A stretch of DNA of 47,051 nt from an uncultured Pelagibacteraceae bacterium (GCA_902599955.1 CACKHK010000007.1:1-47051), one strand, 5' to 3'. Counted from the first letter of the stretch, positions 33,327-43,302 are shown. Made by a program: numbers and translations. Notes: generated by a model from the letters alone, not told the origin.

Positions 33327-34236
33327 ATTGGGTAAATGCATCTGCAAATTGTTCCGCATTAAAAATTTGTAAGTCATCTTCTTTTTCTCCAAGGCCAAGA
33401 CCCAAAATTGGAACTTTGTATTTTTTTGAAATTGCAATTAGTACCCCGCCTTTTGCTGTTCCATCAAGTTTTGTCATTATTAAACCTGTAACTTTTATAA
33501 TTTTATCAAATTCTTCAAGTTGATTTATTATATTTTGTCCTGATGTAGCATCTAAGACCAAAATCACATCATGAGGAGCTGTTTCATCAGTTTTTTTTAT
33601 TACATTGGCTATTTTTTTAAATTCATCCATCAAATTTTTCTTATTTTGCAGTCTTCCAGCGGTATCAATCAATACACGCTTAATATTGTTGTTTTTGGCG
33701 TATTCTATCGATTTATATGCGACAGATGCTGGGTCAGAACCAGGATCGGATTTTACTATTGGGACACCAACTTTGCTTGACCAAGCTTCAAGTTGTTCTA
33801 TGGCAGCTGCTCTAAAAGTATCACAAGCTGAAAATAATACCTGAGATCCATTATCTTTAAAAATTTTTCCAATTTTTCCAATCGTTGTTGTCTTTCCAAC
33901 TCCATTAACACCAGAAACTAAAGTAATATTTAACTTTTCTTTATTTTCAAAAAAATCTTTTCTCTCTAATGGCGTCATCAACTCAAGAATATAATTCTTT
34001 AATATTAAATTAATTTCATCAACAGTTTCTTTGTTTGGATCAATCTTCTTTTCAGCAATTATACTTTTAATTTCAGATGCAGCATCAATACCAACATCTG
34101 AACTTATTAAAAATTCCTCAATTTTATTTAATGTTTCATCATCTATTTCTTTTTTAACAATTATCTCCCTTAGACCAGACTTAATATTCTCTGCACTTTT
34201 TTTAAAACCAAATTTAAACTTTTCAAAAATTCCCAT
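33319..34236 (-). CDS. ftsY: Signal recognition particle receptor FtsY
   Basis: A 305-residue SRP GTPase that docks ribosome-SRP complexes at the membrane. The NG domain shows GVNGVGKTTTIGKIG (P-loop), DTFRAAAIEQLEAW, DTAGRLQNKKNLMDE, TKLDGTAKGG and LGLGEKEDDLQIF. The acidic N-terminal A domain of enterobacterial FtsY is almost absent; the protein starts MGIFEKFKFGFKKSAENI, where the amphipathic helix alone can bind membrane. It shares one base with dapF. Its partner ffh is encoded 1 kb away on the other strand. Confidence 0.96.
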   Translation of the reverse strand: MGIFEKFKFGFKKSAENIKSGLREIIVKKEIDDETLNKIEEFLISSDVGIDAASEIKSIIAEKKIDPNKETVDEINLILKNYILELMTPLERKDFFENKEKLNITLVSGVNGVGKTTTIGKIGKIFKDNGSQVLFSACDTFRAAAIEQLEAWSSKVGVPIVKSDPGSDPASVAYKSIEYAKNNNIKRVLIDTAGRLQNKKNLMDEFKKIANVIKKTDETAPHDVILVLDATSGQNIINQLEEFDKIIKVTGLIMTKLDGTAKGGVLIAISKKYKVPILGLGLGEKEDDLQIFNAEQFADAFTQFN

Positions 34237-35060
34237 TATATATTTATTTTAATTTCTTTTATCTCTGAGACTGGTCCTCTCATATGAATTTTTTTGTCTT
34301 GATCAATATTAATTATTAATTTACCTAAGCTAAATTCAATTTCTGTAGATGAATTTTCCAATTTTTCTAAATTTGCTGCAACTGCTGTTGCACATGCTGC
34401 TGTGCCACATGCTTTGGTCAACCCCGCTCCTCTTTCCCAAACCTTAACTTTATAATGATTATTTCCGATTTTGTTTGCAAGTGTAAAATTACATTTCTCT
34501 GGGAATAAATTATTATTTTCAACCATTGGACCAATTTTTTCTAAATCAAAATTATCAATATTGTCCACAAAAAAAATCACATGAGGATTTCCAACGTTAA
34601 CAGCTACACCTCCTTTTGAGCTTGAATTATTTTTGTCACTAATTTCAATACCTAAATTTTTGGTATCAAGATTTTCTGACATTGGAATATCTTTCCAATG
34701 AGTTTTTGGTACTCCTATAATTGTTTCAACTTCGCTATTCTCAAGTATTTTTGATTTTAATTGATTGGATCCTACAAATAGATCTACAACTTTTTTGTCT
34801 GTTTCTTTAAAAATTAAAAATGCTACACATCTTGTACCATTTCCACATGCGCCTGAAATACTTCCATCAGAATTATAAAATTCCATTTCAGCATCACCTT
34901 TATTACTTTTGTTTACAAATATTAGTTGATCACAACCAATGAATTTTCGATCACAAATTCTAATTATTTGATCCCTGGTTAATTCGACATTATTTGACCT
35001 ATTATCAATAATTACAAAATCATTTCCAAGGCCATCCATTTTAAAAGCTTTAAATTCCAT
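34236..35060 (-). CDS. dapF: Diaminopimelate epimerase
   Basis: Converts LL- to meso-diaminopimelate for lysine and peptidoglycan. The 274-residue protein has KMDGLGNDFVIID at the start, the first catalytic cysteine in SGACGNGTRCVAF, NVGNPHVIFF and the second cysteine in TKACGTAACATAVAA. Stop and start overlap with ftsY by one base. A TATAAT (minus strand, 35103-35108) about 36 bases upstream of the presumed transcription start-to-ATG interval could serve as its -10 box. In many alphaproteobacteria a methylthiotransferase gene lies between dapF and ftsY; it is absent here. Confidence 0.96.
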   Translation of the reverse strand: MEFKAFKMDGLGNDFVIIDNRSNNVELTRDQIIRICDRKFIGCDQLIFVNKSNKGDAEMEFYNSDGSISGACGNGTRCVAFLIFKETDKKVVDLFVGSNQLKSKILENSEVETIIGVPKTHWKDIPMSENLDTKNLGIEISDKNNSSSKGGVAVNVGNPHVIFFVDNIDNFDLEKIGPMVENNNLFPEKCNFTLANKIGNNHYKVKVWERGAGLTKACGTAACATAVAANLEKLENSSTEIEFSLGKLIINIDQDKKIHMRGPVSEIKEIKINI

Positions 35061-35122
35061 ATACTTCAGTATTTAACTTATTTATTGACATTTTGAACCT
35101 CTATTATAGTTTATCGCCGTTT

Positions 35123-35199
35123 CCGCAAAATACAGCAATTTGCGGTGTCTTTGGTAACAAAGAGATCGACACCAGTCAGCGAGAGTTCGCCCACTGGTG
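35123..35199 (+). ncRNA. Structured leader of ffh (ffh RNA motif, candidate cis-regulatory RNA)
   Basis: This G+C-rich patch directly before ffh folds well. Helices seen are CCGCAAA (35123-35129) with TTTGCGG (35139-35145); GGTGTC (35144-35149) with GACACC (35168-35173), capped by TTTG-GTAA-CAAA; and CACCAGT (35170-35176) with ACTGGTG (35193-35199), capped by GCGA-GAGT-TCGC. Neighbouring helices share bases, so they cannot all be complete at once. A candidate cis-regulatory RNA upstream of the SRP protein gene has been described from Pelagibacter and marine metagenomes, and position fits. It lacks the GGAAG/AGCAG core of SRP RNA, so it is not 4.5S RNA. Confidence 0.8.
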
Positions 35200-35220
35200 C
35201 GATACGTGCTGGATGAAATT

Positions 35221-36579
35221 ATGTTTGAAAACTTAACAAATAAATTTGAAGAAATATTTTCTTCATTAAAAAAAGCCCCTTCACTTGATGAAAAGCAAGT
35301 AGATGAAGGTTTAAGAGAAATAAGGCTTGCTCTTTTAGAGGCGGATGTATCTTTAGAAGTTGTAAAAGAATTTATAAATAGAGTTAAACCTAAAGCTCTA
35401 GGTCAGGAAATTATCAGATCAACTTCACCTGGACAGATGGTAGTTAAAGTTGTTAACGATGAGTTAATTTCTTTTCTGGGGGATAAGAATTCTGATGTTG
35501 AATTAAATGCAGTTCCACCTGTTCCAATAATGTTAGTTGGACTACAGGGATCTGGAAAAACAACTACTACAGCTAAACTTGCAAGATATTTAGAGACTAA
35601 TAAAAAGAAGAAAGTGATGATGGTGAGTCTAGACGTTTACAGACCTGCTGCACAAGAGCAATTAAAACTTCTTGGTGAACAAAACAATATAACCACACTT
35701 CCAATTATTAAAGATCAGTTACCCGCAGATATTTGTAGAAGGGCAATAAGTGCAGCTAATCTTAATGGAGCAGATGTAATTTTATTTGATACAGCGGGTA
35801 GAACACAAATTGATTTACAAATGATGAGTGAGATCAAACAAATTGAAGGCATTATAAAGCCATCGGAGACAATGCTTGTTGCTGACTCCCTTACAGGTCA
35901 AGTTGCTGCAAATGTTGCAAAAGAATTTAAAAGTACAGTAAATCTTACAGGTATCATTCTTACAAGATCAGATGGTGATGGTAGAGGTGGGGCAGCACTA
36001 AGCATGAAGTATGTTGCAGATGTGCCTATTAAGTTTTTAGGAGTTGGTGAAAAGATAGAAAATTTTGAAGTTTTCCATCCAGATAGAATTGCAAATCGAA
36101 TTTTAGGTATGGGAGATATCGTTTCTTTAGTAGAAAAAGCTGCTGAAGATCTTGATGAAGAAAAATTGAAAAAAACAGAGGAAAAACTCAAAAAAGGTCA
36201 GTTTTCTCTAGAGGATTATCTTACTCAACTAAGACAGATGAAAAAAATGGGTGGTATCGAAGGTATAATGTCTTTTTTACCTGGTGTTTCAAAAGTTAAA
36301 TCCCAAATGGATCAAGCCGGAGTTGATGAAAAGATAATTACTCAAAATGAGGCTGTAATATTATCAATGACTAAAAAAGAACGAGAAAATCCAAAGATAA
36401 TAGATGGTTCCAGAAAAAAAAGAATTGCTAATGGTTCAGGTACAGATGTGGCCACTATCAATAAATTGCTTAAGCAATTTAAAATGATGTCAGAGATGAT
36501 GAAAAAAATGTCAAAAGGAAATATGAAAGGGATGGCGGATAAAGGCATACCTCCAGAACTTTTTAATCAATTAAAATAA
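35221..36579 (+). CDS. ffh: Signal recognition particle protein Ffh
   Basis: A 452-residue SRP54 GTPase that binds signal sequences on ribosomes. NG domain motifs are GLQGSGKTTTTAKLA, DVYRPAAQEQL, DTAGRTQID and TRSDGDGRGGAALSMK. The Met-rich M domain contains LEDYLTQLRQMKKMGGIEG and the RNA-binding MTKKERENPKIIDGSRKKRIANGSG. The ATG at 35221 is chosen because it gives the standard MFENLTNKFEEIFSS start; an in-frame GTG at 35197 lies inside the last helix of the structured leader and is unlikely. It heads the run ffh-rpsP-trmD-rplS. Confidence 0.97.
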   Translation: MFENLTNKFEEIFSSLKKAPSLDEKQVDEGLREIRLALLEADVSLEVVKEFINRVKPKALGQEIIRSTSPGQMVVKVVNDELISFLGDKNSDVELNAVPPVPIMLVGLQGSGKTTTTAKLARYLETNKKKKVMMVSLDVYRPAAQEQLKLLGEQNNITTLPIIKDQLPADICRRAISAANLNGADVILFDTAGRTQIDLQMMSEIKQIEGIIKPSETMLVADSLTGQVAANVAKEFKSTVNLTGIILTRSDGDGRGGAALSMKYVADVPIKFLGVGEKIENFEVFHPDRIANRILGMGDIVSLVEKAAEDLDEEKLKKTEEKLKKGQFSLEDYLTQLRQMKKMGGIEGIMSFLPGVSKVKSQMDQAGVDEKIITQNEAVILSMTKKERENPKIIDGSRKKRIANGSGTDVATINKLLKQFKMMSEMMKKMSKGNMKGMADKGIPPELFNQLK

Positions 36580-36591
36580 ATAGGAGAAAAA

Positions 36592-37104
36592 ATGTTAAAA
36601 ATGCGTTTATCAATGGGAGGTACTAAGAAGAGACCCGTATATAAAATAGTAGTTGCTGATAGCAGGTTTCCAAGAGATGGAAGATTTATTGAAAAATTAG
36701 GTTTTTTTAATCCCCTAATTCCAAAAGAAAAAAAAGAGAGAATGGGTTTAGATGTTGAAAGAGTTAAGTATTGGTTAGGTCAAGGTGCTCAACCAACAAC
36801 TAGAGTAGCAAGATTGTTGGGAGAAAATGAAATAATGCCAATGCCAGCGAAAGGTAATAATCCTCAAAAGGCAATTCCAAAAAAAGATAGAAAGAAAACC
36901 GAAGAGGGTGGTGAAGCTAAAGCAGAAGCACCAAAAGAAGAAGCTAAAGCAGAAGCTCCAAAAGCAGAAGCTCCAAAAGAAGAAGCTAAAGCAGAAGCTC
37001 CAAAAGCAGAAGCACCAAAAGAAGAAGCTAAAGCAGATGCTCCAAAAGCAGAAGCTCCAAAAGAAGAAGCTAAAGCAGAAGCTCCAAAAGAAGAGGCTAA
37101 ATAA
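36592..37104 (+). CDS. rpsP: 30S ribosomal protein S16 with long repetitive tail
   Basis: The first ~85 residues are S16: [36 protein letters not shown] and [20 protein letters not shown]16 is commonly 80-110 residues; this one is 170 because of a low-complexity tail from about residue 107, built from units such as [11 protein letters not shown]. The tail is almost the same as in RplS two genes downstream. A good ribosome-binding site (AGGAG) precedes the ATG. The first ATG adds three residues (MLK) before the usual start. rimM, normally next, is missing, and trmD begins five bases after the stop. Confidence 0.95.
   Translation: MLKMRLSMGGTKKRPVYKIVVADSRFPRDGRFIEKLGFFNPLIPKEKKERMGLDVERVKYWLGQGAQPTTRVARLLGENEIMPMPAKGNNPQKAIPKKDRKKTEEGGEAKAEAPKEEAKAEAPKAEAPKEEAKAEAPKAEAPKEEAKADAPKAEAPKEEAKAEAPKEEAK
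36913..37101 (+). repeat. Tandem repeat encoding Ala/Glu/Lys/Pro tail of RpsP
   Basis: Imperfect in-frame copies of GAAGCTAAAGCAGAAGCTCC and AAAAGAAGAA-type units encode [11 protein letters not shown] and EAPKEEAKA blocks. At least six EAPK units are visible. The same DNA units occur at 38233-38340 in rplS. Confidence 0.9.
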
Positions 37105-37109
37105 AATAA

Positions 37110-37793
37110 ATGTTTTTATCTAGAGTGTTTACTTTGTATCCAGATTATTTTCCTGGTTATCTTAATAAAGGTCTTTTTGGAAAGTCTAAGGGAAAAGAAT
37201 GGAATTTAGAAATTATAAATATAAGAGACTACGCTTTAGATAAACATAAAACTGTTGATGACACTCCATATGGTGGTGGAAATGGAATGATAATGAAAGC
37301 AGATGTTTTGGCAAGCTCATTAGATGCAAATGTTAAAAGTGGAGAAAAAACCATTTATTTGAGTCCTAGAGGGAAAGTATTTAACTCAAAACTTGCAAGA
37401 GAATTTTCTAATGAAAATTCAATAAATTTAATTTGTGGTCACTTCGAAGGTGTAGATGAAAGGATACTAGAAAGCAGAAATATTGAGGAAATTAGTATTG
37501 GTGATTTTATATTATCAGGAGGTGAAGTTGCTGCTTTTGTCGTGATTGACTCTATTCTTAGATTTATTCCAGGAATTTTAGGCAATCTAAATTCATCAAG
37601 AGATGAAAGTTTTGAAAATGGTCTCCTAGAGTATCCTCAATTTACAAAACCCCAAATTTGGGAGGAAAAAAAGGTCCCAAACGTACTAATTTCAGGCGAT
37701 CACGCCAAAATTAAAGACTGGCGTTTATCTCAATCTGAGGCTATAACACGCGACCGAAGACCAGATTTATGGCAAAAATATAAGAAAAATTAA
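37110..37793 (+). CDS. trmD: tRNA (guanine37-N1)-methyltransferase
   Basis: A 227-residue SPOUT methyltransferase that makes m1G37 and prevents frameshifting. It opens [20 protein letters not shown], then has [16 protein letters not shown], the knot segment [33 protein letters not shown] and the C-terminal [16 protein letters not shown]. Full length. It is flanked on both sides by genes with the same repetitive tail (rpsP and rplS). No obvious Shine-Dalgarno sequence sits close to the ATG, and translation may depend on ribosomes finishing rpsP. Confidence 0.97.
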   Translation: MFLSRVFTLYPDYFPGYLNKGLFGKSKGKEWNLEIINIRDYALDKHKTVDDTPYGGGNGMIMKADVLASSLDANVKSGEKTIYLSPRGKVFNSKLAREFSNENSINLICGHFEGVDERILESRNIEEISIGDFILSGGEVAAFVVIDSILRFIPGILGNLNSSRDESFENGLLEYPQFTKPQIWEEKKVPNVLISGDHAKIKDWRLSQSEAITRDRRPDLWQKYKKN

Positions 37794-37794
37794 A

Positions 37795-38391
37795 ATGAAA
37801 AATATAGAAGAAATTAACAGATTAAATTTAAATAAAATCATTGCAGAGAGAAAACATCCAGACTTTTTTCCAGGGGATATAGTAAAAGTTGGAGTTAGAA
37901 TAACCGAGGGTAAAAGAGACAGAATTCAGTATTTTGAAGGTGTCTGTATTGCAAAAAAAAGTAGAGATATAAACTCCTCATTTACGGTTAGAAAAATTTC
38001 ATTTGGTGAAGGAGTGGAAAGGACTTTTGCATTGTACAGCCCAATTGTGGATACAATTAAAGTTGTTAGATCAGGTAAAGTAAGAAGAGCAAAACTATAC
38101 TACTTAAGAGATAGAACAGGTAAATCTGCAAGAATAGCTGAAAAAATCAAGAAAACTATTGGTATTGATTTAGAAACTAAAATCAATGAAGTCACTGAAG
38201 AAAATGTAATGTCTTCAACAGACCCTCAAACTGAAGCTCCAAAAGAAGAGGTTAAAGCAGAAGCTCCAAAAGAAGAAGCTAAAGCAGAAGCTCCAAAAGA
38301 AGAAGCTAAAGCAGAAGCTAAAGCAGAAGCTCCAAAAGTAGAGCCTGCTAAAAAAGAAGAAACGAAAGATAATCAAGTTCAGAAAAAATAA
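37795..38391 (+). CDS. rplS: 50S ribosomal protein L19 with repetitive tail
   Basis: Residues about 1-115 are L19: [33 protein letters not shown], then [22 protein letters not shown] and [19 protein letters not shown]19 is commonly about 115-130 residues; here it has 198, ending with [20 protein letters not shown]-type units and a charged close ([13 protein letters not shown]). It lies one base after trmD. The tail probably projects from the ribosome surface and is disordered; purpose unknown. Confidence 0.95.
   Translation: MKNIEEINRLNLNKIIAERKHPDFFPGDIVKVGVRITEGKRDRIQYFEGVCIAKKSRDINSSFTVRKISFGEGVERTFALYSPIVDTIKVVRSGKVRRAKLYYLRDRTGKSARIAEKIKKTIGIDLETKINEVTEENVMSSTDPQTEAPKEEVKAEAPKEEAKAEAPKEEAKAEAKAEAPKVEPAKKEETKDNQVQKK
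38233..38340 (+). repeat. Tandem repeat encoding Ala/Glu/Lys/Pro tail of RplS
   Basis: GAAGCTCCAAAAGAAGAA and GCTAAAGCAGAAGCTCC units recur four to five times in frame. They are near-identical to those in rpsP at 36913-37101, in the same orientation, about 1.1 kb apart with trmD between. Confidence 0.9.
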
Positions 38392-38402
38392 TTTTTTTCT
38401 AA

Positions 38403-39806
38403 ATGTCTCTTACAACTTACGATAAAATTTGGAATGATCACCTAGTTGATGAACAACCAGATGGAACATCTTTATTATTTGTAGATAGACATTTAATTCA
38501 TGAGGTGACCAGCCCCCAGGCATTTGAGGGACTAAGAAATTCTAACAGAAAAGTCAGACATCCAAAATTAACACTTGCTGTCGCAGATCACAATGTTCCT
38601 ACTACTGACAGATCAGAGGGAATAGCTGATGAAGATTCAAGAATTCAAGTTGAAACTTTGAATAAGAATTGTAAAGAATTTGGAGTAGAGTTATTCGGAA
38701 TGGATGATAAACGACAAGGTATTGTTCATATCATTGGGCCAGAGCAAGGATTTACACAACCTGGTAATATAATTGTTTGCGGTGATAGTCATACTGCAAC
38801 ACATGGTGCATTTGGAGCTTTAGCATTTGGAATTGGAACGTCTGAAGTAGAACATGTTTTAGCAACACAAACTTTAGTTCAAAAGAAATCAAAAAATTTT
38901 AGGATAAGTGTTAATGGGTCGTTACCTATTGGGGTAACATCGAAAGATGTAATTTTACAAATCATTGGAAAAATAGGTACAGCAGGAGGTACAGGTTACG
39001 TAATTGAGTATGCCGGAAATCTTATTTCTGATCTAAGTGTTGAGCAGAGAATGACAATTTGCAATATGACTATTGAAGGTGGTGCTAGAGCAGGACTTAT
39101 ACAACCAGATGAGAAAATATTTAAGTATTTAAAAGGAAAACCAATGTCACCAAAGGGAGAAAACTGGGATCAAGCCTTAGAATATTGGCACACATTGAAG
39201 TCTGATAAAGATGCAAACTTTGACAAAGAGTTAACATTAGATGGTTCTCAAATAAAACCAATGGTAACCTGGGGAACATCTCCACAAGATGTGGTGGAAA
39301 TAGATGGTAAAGTTCCGAGTCCTGAAAACGAAACTGATCCAGATAGAAAAAATTCAATTAACAGATCATTAAATTATATGGGTTTAAAACCAAATACAAA
39401 AATCCAAGATATTAAGATAGATAAAGTTTTTATTGGAAGCTGCACTAATGGAAGAATAGAAGATATCAGAGAAGCAGCTAAAATTCTTAAAGATAAAAAA
39501 ATTGCCAATCATGTGCATGCAATGATCGTTCCTGGATCTGGATTAGTTAAGGAGCAAGCTGAACAAGAGGGTTTAGATAAAATATTTTTACAATCAGGTT
39601 TTGAATGGAGAGAACCAGGCTGTTCAATGTGTTTAGCTATGAATGCAGATAAACTTAAGCCAGAGGAAAGGTGTGCGTCGACATCAAACAGAAATTTTGA
39701 GGGAAGACAAGGAAGAGGTGGTAGAACACATTTAGTTAGCCCTGCAATGGCTGCAGCAGCTGCAATATCAGGGAATTTAGATGATGTTAGAAAGTACCAA
39801 AATTAA
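38403..39806 (+). CDS. leuC: 3-isopropylmalate dehydratase large subunit
   Basis: A 467-residue aconitase-family subunit that isomerises 2- to 3-isopropylmalate. It has the [17 protein letters not shown] opening, [37 protein letters not shown] and [11 protein letters not shown]; the three cysteines in GSCTNGR and PGCSMC ligate the 4Fe-4S cluster. Standard length. It begins 11 bases after rplS and is followed by leuD one base after its stop codon, then leuB. Confidence 0.97.
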   Translation: MSLTTYDKIWNDHLVDEQPDGTSLLFVDRHLIHEVTSPQAFEGLRNSNRKVRHPKLTLAVADHNVPTTDRSEGIADEDSRIQVETLNKNCKEFGVELFGMDDKRQGIVHIIGPEQGFTQPGNIIVCGDSHTATHGAFGALAFGIGTSEVEHVLATQTLVQKKSKNFRISVNGSLPIGVTSKDVILQIIGKIGTAGGTGYVIEYAGNLISDLSVEQRMTICNMTIEGGARAGLIQPDEKIFKYLKGKPMSPKGENWDQALEYWHTLKSDKDANFDKELTLDGSQIKPMVTWGTSPQDVVEIDGKVPSPENETDPDRKNSINRSLNYMGLKPNTKIQDIKIDKVFIGSCTNGRIEDIREAAKILKDKKIANHVHAMIVPGSGLVKEQAEQEGLDKIFLQSGFEWREPGCSMCLAMNADKLKPEERCASTSNRNFEGRQGRGGRTHLVSPAMAAAAAISGNLDDVRKYQN

Positions 39807-40412
39807 ATGAAAAAATTTAGTTCAATCAAAAGTATTCCTGCTTATCTTCCTATCGTAAACATAGATACAGATATGATAATTCCCAAACAGTTTTTAAAAA
39901 CTATTAAAAGAACAGGATTAGGAAAAAACTTATTCTTTGAAATGAGATATGACCAAAGTGGTAAAGAAATTAATGATTTTATTTTAAATAATAGTCCTTA
40001 CGATAATTCAAAAATTTTAATAGCAGGAAAAAATTTTGGATGCGGATCTTCAAGAGAACACGCACCTTGGGCTTTGTTAGATTTTGGAATTACTTGTGTG
40101 ATAAGTTCAAGTTATGCAGACATATTTTACAATAACTGTTTTAAAAATGGTATCTTGCCGATTACAATTTCAGAAGACCAAATTAAAGAGATCTCAGAAT
40201 ATTCAAAAAGAAAAGAGGAAATTTCTGTAAATTTGCCTGAACAAACAATAAATTTTGGAAATAAAGAAATCAAATTTGAAATAGATCAATTTAAGAAAAA
40301 ATGTTTGATAGAAGGACTTGATGATATTGCATTATCATTAGAAAAGTCAGACAAAATAATTTCCTACGAAAATAAAATAAAAACATCAAAGCCTTGGATT
40401 TTTAGTGATTAA
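39807..40412 (+). CDS. leuD: 3-isopropylmalate dehydratase small subunit
   Basis: A 201-residue swivel-domain partner of LeuC. It has the opening [20 protein letters not shown], the conserved [42 protein letters not shown] and a late [21 protein letters not shown]-type close (core [13 protein letters not shown]). It overlaps leuB by eight bases. Confidence 0.97.
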   Translation: MKKFSSIKSIPAYLPIVNIDTDMIIPKQFLKTIKRTGLGKNLFFEMRYDQSGKEINDFILNNSPYDNSKILIAGKNFGCGSSREHAPWALLDFGITCVISSSYADIFYNNCFKNGILPITISEDQIKEISEYSKRKEEISVNLPEQTINFGNKEIKFEIDQFKKKCLIEGLDDIALSLEKSDKIISYENKIKTSKPWIFSD

Positions 40413-41511
40413 AATTAAAAAGAGAAAAATACTACTATTGCCTGGTGATGGTATTGGTCCGGAAGTTATGGCCGAGGTTGAAAAGATAATTGAATGGTTC
40501 AACTCAAAAAAATCTTTAGATTTTGAAATAGACAAAGACCTAGTTGGTGGAGCTGCTTATGATAAGCATGGTTCACCAATAACTGATGAGGCTTTTTATA
40601 AGGCACAGGAAAGTGCAGCAGTTATTTTAGGTGCAGTAGGTGGACCGAAGTGGGATAATCTTGACTTTTCTAAAAAACCAGAGAGAGCACTTTTAAAATT
40701 AAGAAAAGAATTAAAGTTATTTGCAAATCTTAGACCTGCAATATGTTTTAAACAACTTGTTGATGCATCAAGTTTAAAACCTGAGCTTGTTTCTGATTTA
40801 GACTTACTTTTCGTAAGAGAACTAACTGGAGGAATATATTTCGGTGAACCGAGAGGAATTAAGCCCATAGATAATGGAGAAAGAAAAGGAATAAATACAC
40901 ATGTTTACACCTCAAGTGAAATTCAGAGAGTAGCTAGAGTTGCATTTGATCTAGCAAGAAAAAGAAATAATAAAGTTACTTCTTGTGAAAAATCAAATGT
41001 AATGGAAGCTGGCCAATTATGGAAAGAAGAAGTTCAATCAATTCATGAAAAAGAATATAGTGATGTTGAATTAAAGCATATGCTTGCTGACAATTGTGCA
41101 ATGCAATTAGTAAGAAATCCAAAACAATTTGACGTGATTGTTACTGATAACCTTTTTGGTGATATGTTATCTGATGAAGCAGCAATGCTTACTGGTTCTC
41201 TAGGACTTTTACCTTCAGCTTCTTTAGGAGCAAAAGATAAAAATGGTAATATGCGATCACTATATGAGCCAGTTCATGGATCTGCACCGGACATAGCTGG
41301 ACAAGGTATAGCGAACCCAATTGCTACAATTTTAAGCTTTGCTATGGCTTTGAGATATTCCTTAGACCTTGATAAAGAGGCAGATAGTTTGGAAAAAGCT
41401 GTTCAAGATGTTCTAGATGAAGGTCTTAGAACTAAAGATATTATTTCCAAAGGAATGAAAGAGGTATCTACATCAGTAATGGGTGATGCGATAATTTCAA
41501 AATTGCAATAA
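40405..41511 (+). CDS. leuB: 3-isopropylmalate dehydrogenase
   Basis: A 368-residue NAD-dependent beta-decarboxylating dehydrogenase giving the leucine precursor 2-oxoisocaproate. It shows [70 protein letters not shown] and [21 protein letters not shown]. The start is GTG at 40405 inside leuD. In many proteobacteria asd follows leuB directly; here the dmd genes lie between them. Confidence 0.97.
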   Translation: MIKIKKRKILLLPGDGIGPEVMAEVEKIIEWFNSKKSLDFEIDKDLVGGAAYDKHGSPITDEAFYKAQESAAVILGAVGGPKWDNLDFSKKPERALLKLRKELKLFANLRPAICFKQLVDASSLKPELVSDLDLLFVRELTGGIYFGEPRGIKPIDNGERKGINTHVYTSSEIQRVARVAFDLARKRNNKVTSCEKSNVMEAGQLWKEEVQSIHEKEYSDVELKHMLADNCAMQLVRNPKQFDVIVTDNLFGDMLSDEAAMLTGSLGLLPSASLGAKDKNGNMRSLYEPVHGSAPDIAGQGIANPIATILSFAMALRYSLDLDKEADSLEKAVQDVLDEGLRTKDIISKGMKEVSTSVMGDAIISKLQ

Positions 41512-41537
41512 TTTAACATTTATTCTAAAGTATACTT

Positions 41538-43301
41538 ATGCCAACTTATAATGCACCTGTCGAAGATATGATGTTTCTCTTTGATAAATTGAGAAACAAT
41601 AAAAAATATAATGAGATTGAAAAATACAAGGAAGTTAACTCAGAATTAGTGAAGGATATTTTGGATGAAGCAGCTAAAATAACTCAAAACTTAATTTTAC
41701 CCCTTGCAAAAAGTGGAGATGAAACACCTGCAGTTCTTGAAAATGGGGTTGTAAGAACACCCCCAGGATACAAAGAGGCTTACCAAAAATTTATAGAAGA
41801 TGGATGGATTTCTTTATCTTGTGATCCAAAATACGGTGGACAAGGAATGCCAAAAACAGTCAGTACATTTTTTGATGAAATGCTTTCATCAGCAAGCTTG
41901 TCATTTAAACTTTATAGTGAACTAACAATTGGAGCATATAATTGTTTACTAAGACATGCAGATGAAGAAATAAAGAATACTTATTTACCTAAAATGGTAG
42001 AGGGGAAATGGAGTGGTACAATGTGTCTTACAGAACCAGTATGTGGAACAGATTTAGGTTTGTTAAAAACTAAAGCTGTAGATCAAAAAGATGGAACATA
42101 CAAGATAAGTGGACAAAAAATTTTCATAACCTCAGGTGATCAAGATTTAACAGAAAATATTATTCATTTAGTGTTAGCTCGATCAACAGACTCTCCGGCA
42201 GGGACTAAAGGAATTAGCTTATTTTTAGTTCCCAAATTCGTTTTAAATAAAGATGGAACTGTTGGACCAAGAAATGGTGTTTCAACAGGCTCTATTGAAA
42301 ATAAAATGGGAATTAAAGGATCTGCAACATGTGTTTTAAATTTTGATGATGCTGTTGGATATATGATTGGACCTAAAAATAAAGGTCTAAACTCTATGTT
42401 TACAATGATGAATTTAGAACGAATAATTGTTGGAATTCAGGGACTTGGAATTTCAGAAATTGCATACCAAAATTCTCTTACTTATGCTAAAGAAAGAAAA
42501 CAGGGGAAGGCATTTAATTCTAAATCAAACAATGGGGCAGATTTTATTATTGATCATGTTGATATAAGAAGATCACTTTTAAGCATGAAATCTATGATAG
42601 AAGGACAAAGAGCCTTGAGTTTCTGGCTGTCTCAGCAAATTGAAGTAAGTTTGAATCATTCTGATGAAAAAATAAAACAAGAGGCTTCAGATCTCGTTTC
42701 ATTAATGACACCAGTTGTTAAATCACTTTTCACAGACAATGCAATGGAGATAACCAGTGAAGCAATGCAAATTCATGGAGGGTATGGATTTACAAAAGAT
42801 CAAGGTATTGAACAATTCTATCGAGATAATAGGATTACACCAATTTATGAGGGAACAAATTCAGTTCAGGCGGCTGACTTAGTTTTTAGAAAGCTAATTA
42901 ATAAAAATGGCGATGTTATTGAAAATTATTTAAACCTAGTTAAAGACGAGATTAACATCACAGACAAAAAAGCAGAGCCATTTATAAAACAACTTAATTA
43001 TCATTTAGATATTTTATCAAAATTTACTGATTGGATGAAAGAAAAAATCAAAAATTCTCCAGAGGATGCTAGTGGAGCATGTAATGATTATTTAAAAGTT
43101 TTAGGTTTAGTGGCTACAGGACATGCATGGTTGAAAGTGCTTGAAGTTTCTTTTAAGGAATATGACAGCAATAAAGACTTTTATGAGGACAAAATTCAAA
43201 CCGCAAACTTTTTCTTCAATAGAGTACTTCCTAGAATAGAAAGTAGTTATATTACTGCTACAACTGGAAGTAATTATATTATGAACTATAAATTTAATTA
43301 G
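41538..43301 (+). CDS. dmdC: 3-methylmercaptopropionyl-CoA dehydrogenase
   Basis: A 587-residue FAD-dependent acyl-CoA dehydrogenase of the large DmdC type, which oxidises methylmercaptopropionyl-CoA to methylthioacryloyl-CoA. Motifs are GTMCLTEPVCGTDLG, KISGQKIFITSGDQD, NKMGIKGSATCVLNFD, ERIIVGIQGLGISEIAYQN, MQIHGGYGFTKDQGIEQFYRD and the catalytic glutamate in PIYEGTNSVQAADL, plus a ~130-residue C-terminal domain beyond short-chain enzymes. By itself the sequence might be another large acyl-CoA dehydrogenase; the adjoining dmdB and dmdA make the substrate likely. It begins 26 bases after leuB and dmdB starts one base past its stop. Confidence 0.9.
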   Translation: MPTYNAPVEDMMFLFDKLRNNKKYNEIEKYKEVNSELVKDILDEAAKITQNLILPLAKSGDETPAVLENGVVRTPPGYKEAYQKFIEDGWISLSCDPKYGGQGMPKTVSTFFDEMLSSASLSFKLYSELTIGAYNCLLRHADEEIKNTYLPKMVEGKWSGTMCLTEPVCGTDLGLLKTKAVDQKDGTYKISGQKIFITSGDQDLTENIIHLVLARSTDSPAGTKGISLFLVPKFVLNKDGTVGPRNGVSTGSIENKMGIKGSATCVLNFDDAVGYMIGPKNKGLNSMFTMMNLERIIVGIQGLGISEIAYQNSLTYAKERKQGKAFNSKSNNGADFIIDHVDIRRSLLSMKSMIEGQRALSFWLSQQIEVSLNHSDEKIKQEASDLVSLMTPVVKSLFTDNAMEITSEAMQIHGGYGFTKDQGIEQFYRDNRITPIYEGTNSVQAADLVFRKLINKNGDVIENYLNLVKDEINITDKKAEPFIKQLNYHLDILSKFTDWMKEKIKNSPEDASGACNDYLKVLGLVATGHAWLKVLEVSFKEYDSNKDFYEDKIQTANFFFNRVLPRIESSYITATTGSNYIMNYKFN

Positions 43302-43302
43302 C

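Noticed and set aside
35085-35110. Promoter for ffh from TTGACA (35085-35090) and TATAGT (35105-35110)
   Set aside because: The spacer is only 14 bases. The boxes look good singly but the pair is not convincing, and TATAAT on the opposite strand overlaps the second box.
35101-35199. 4.5S SRP RNA gene upstream of ffh
   Set aside because: The conserved GGAAG and AGCAG core of SRP RNA is absent; the helices fit a cis-acting leader instead.
35197-35220. GTG at 35197 as the start of ffh, adding eight residues
   Set aside because: The GTG is part of the last helix of the structured leader, and the ATG at 35221 gives the standard Ffh N-terminus.
36908-37123. Lys/Gln-rich frame overlapping the rpsP tail
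   Set aside because: It is a shifted reading of the repeat DNA and has no support beyond the repeat composition.
36913-38340. CRISPR array or mobile-element repeats
   Set aside because: The repeats are in frame within two ribosomal genes, without spacers, and code for a low-complexity tail.
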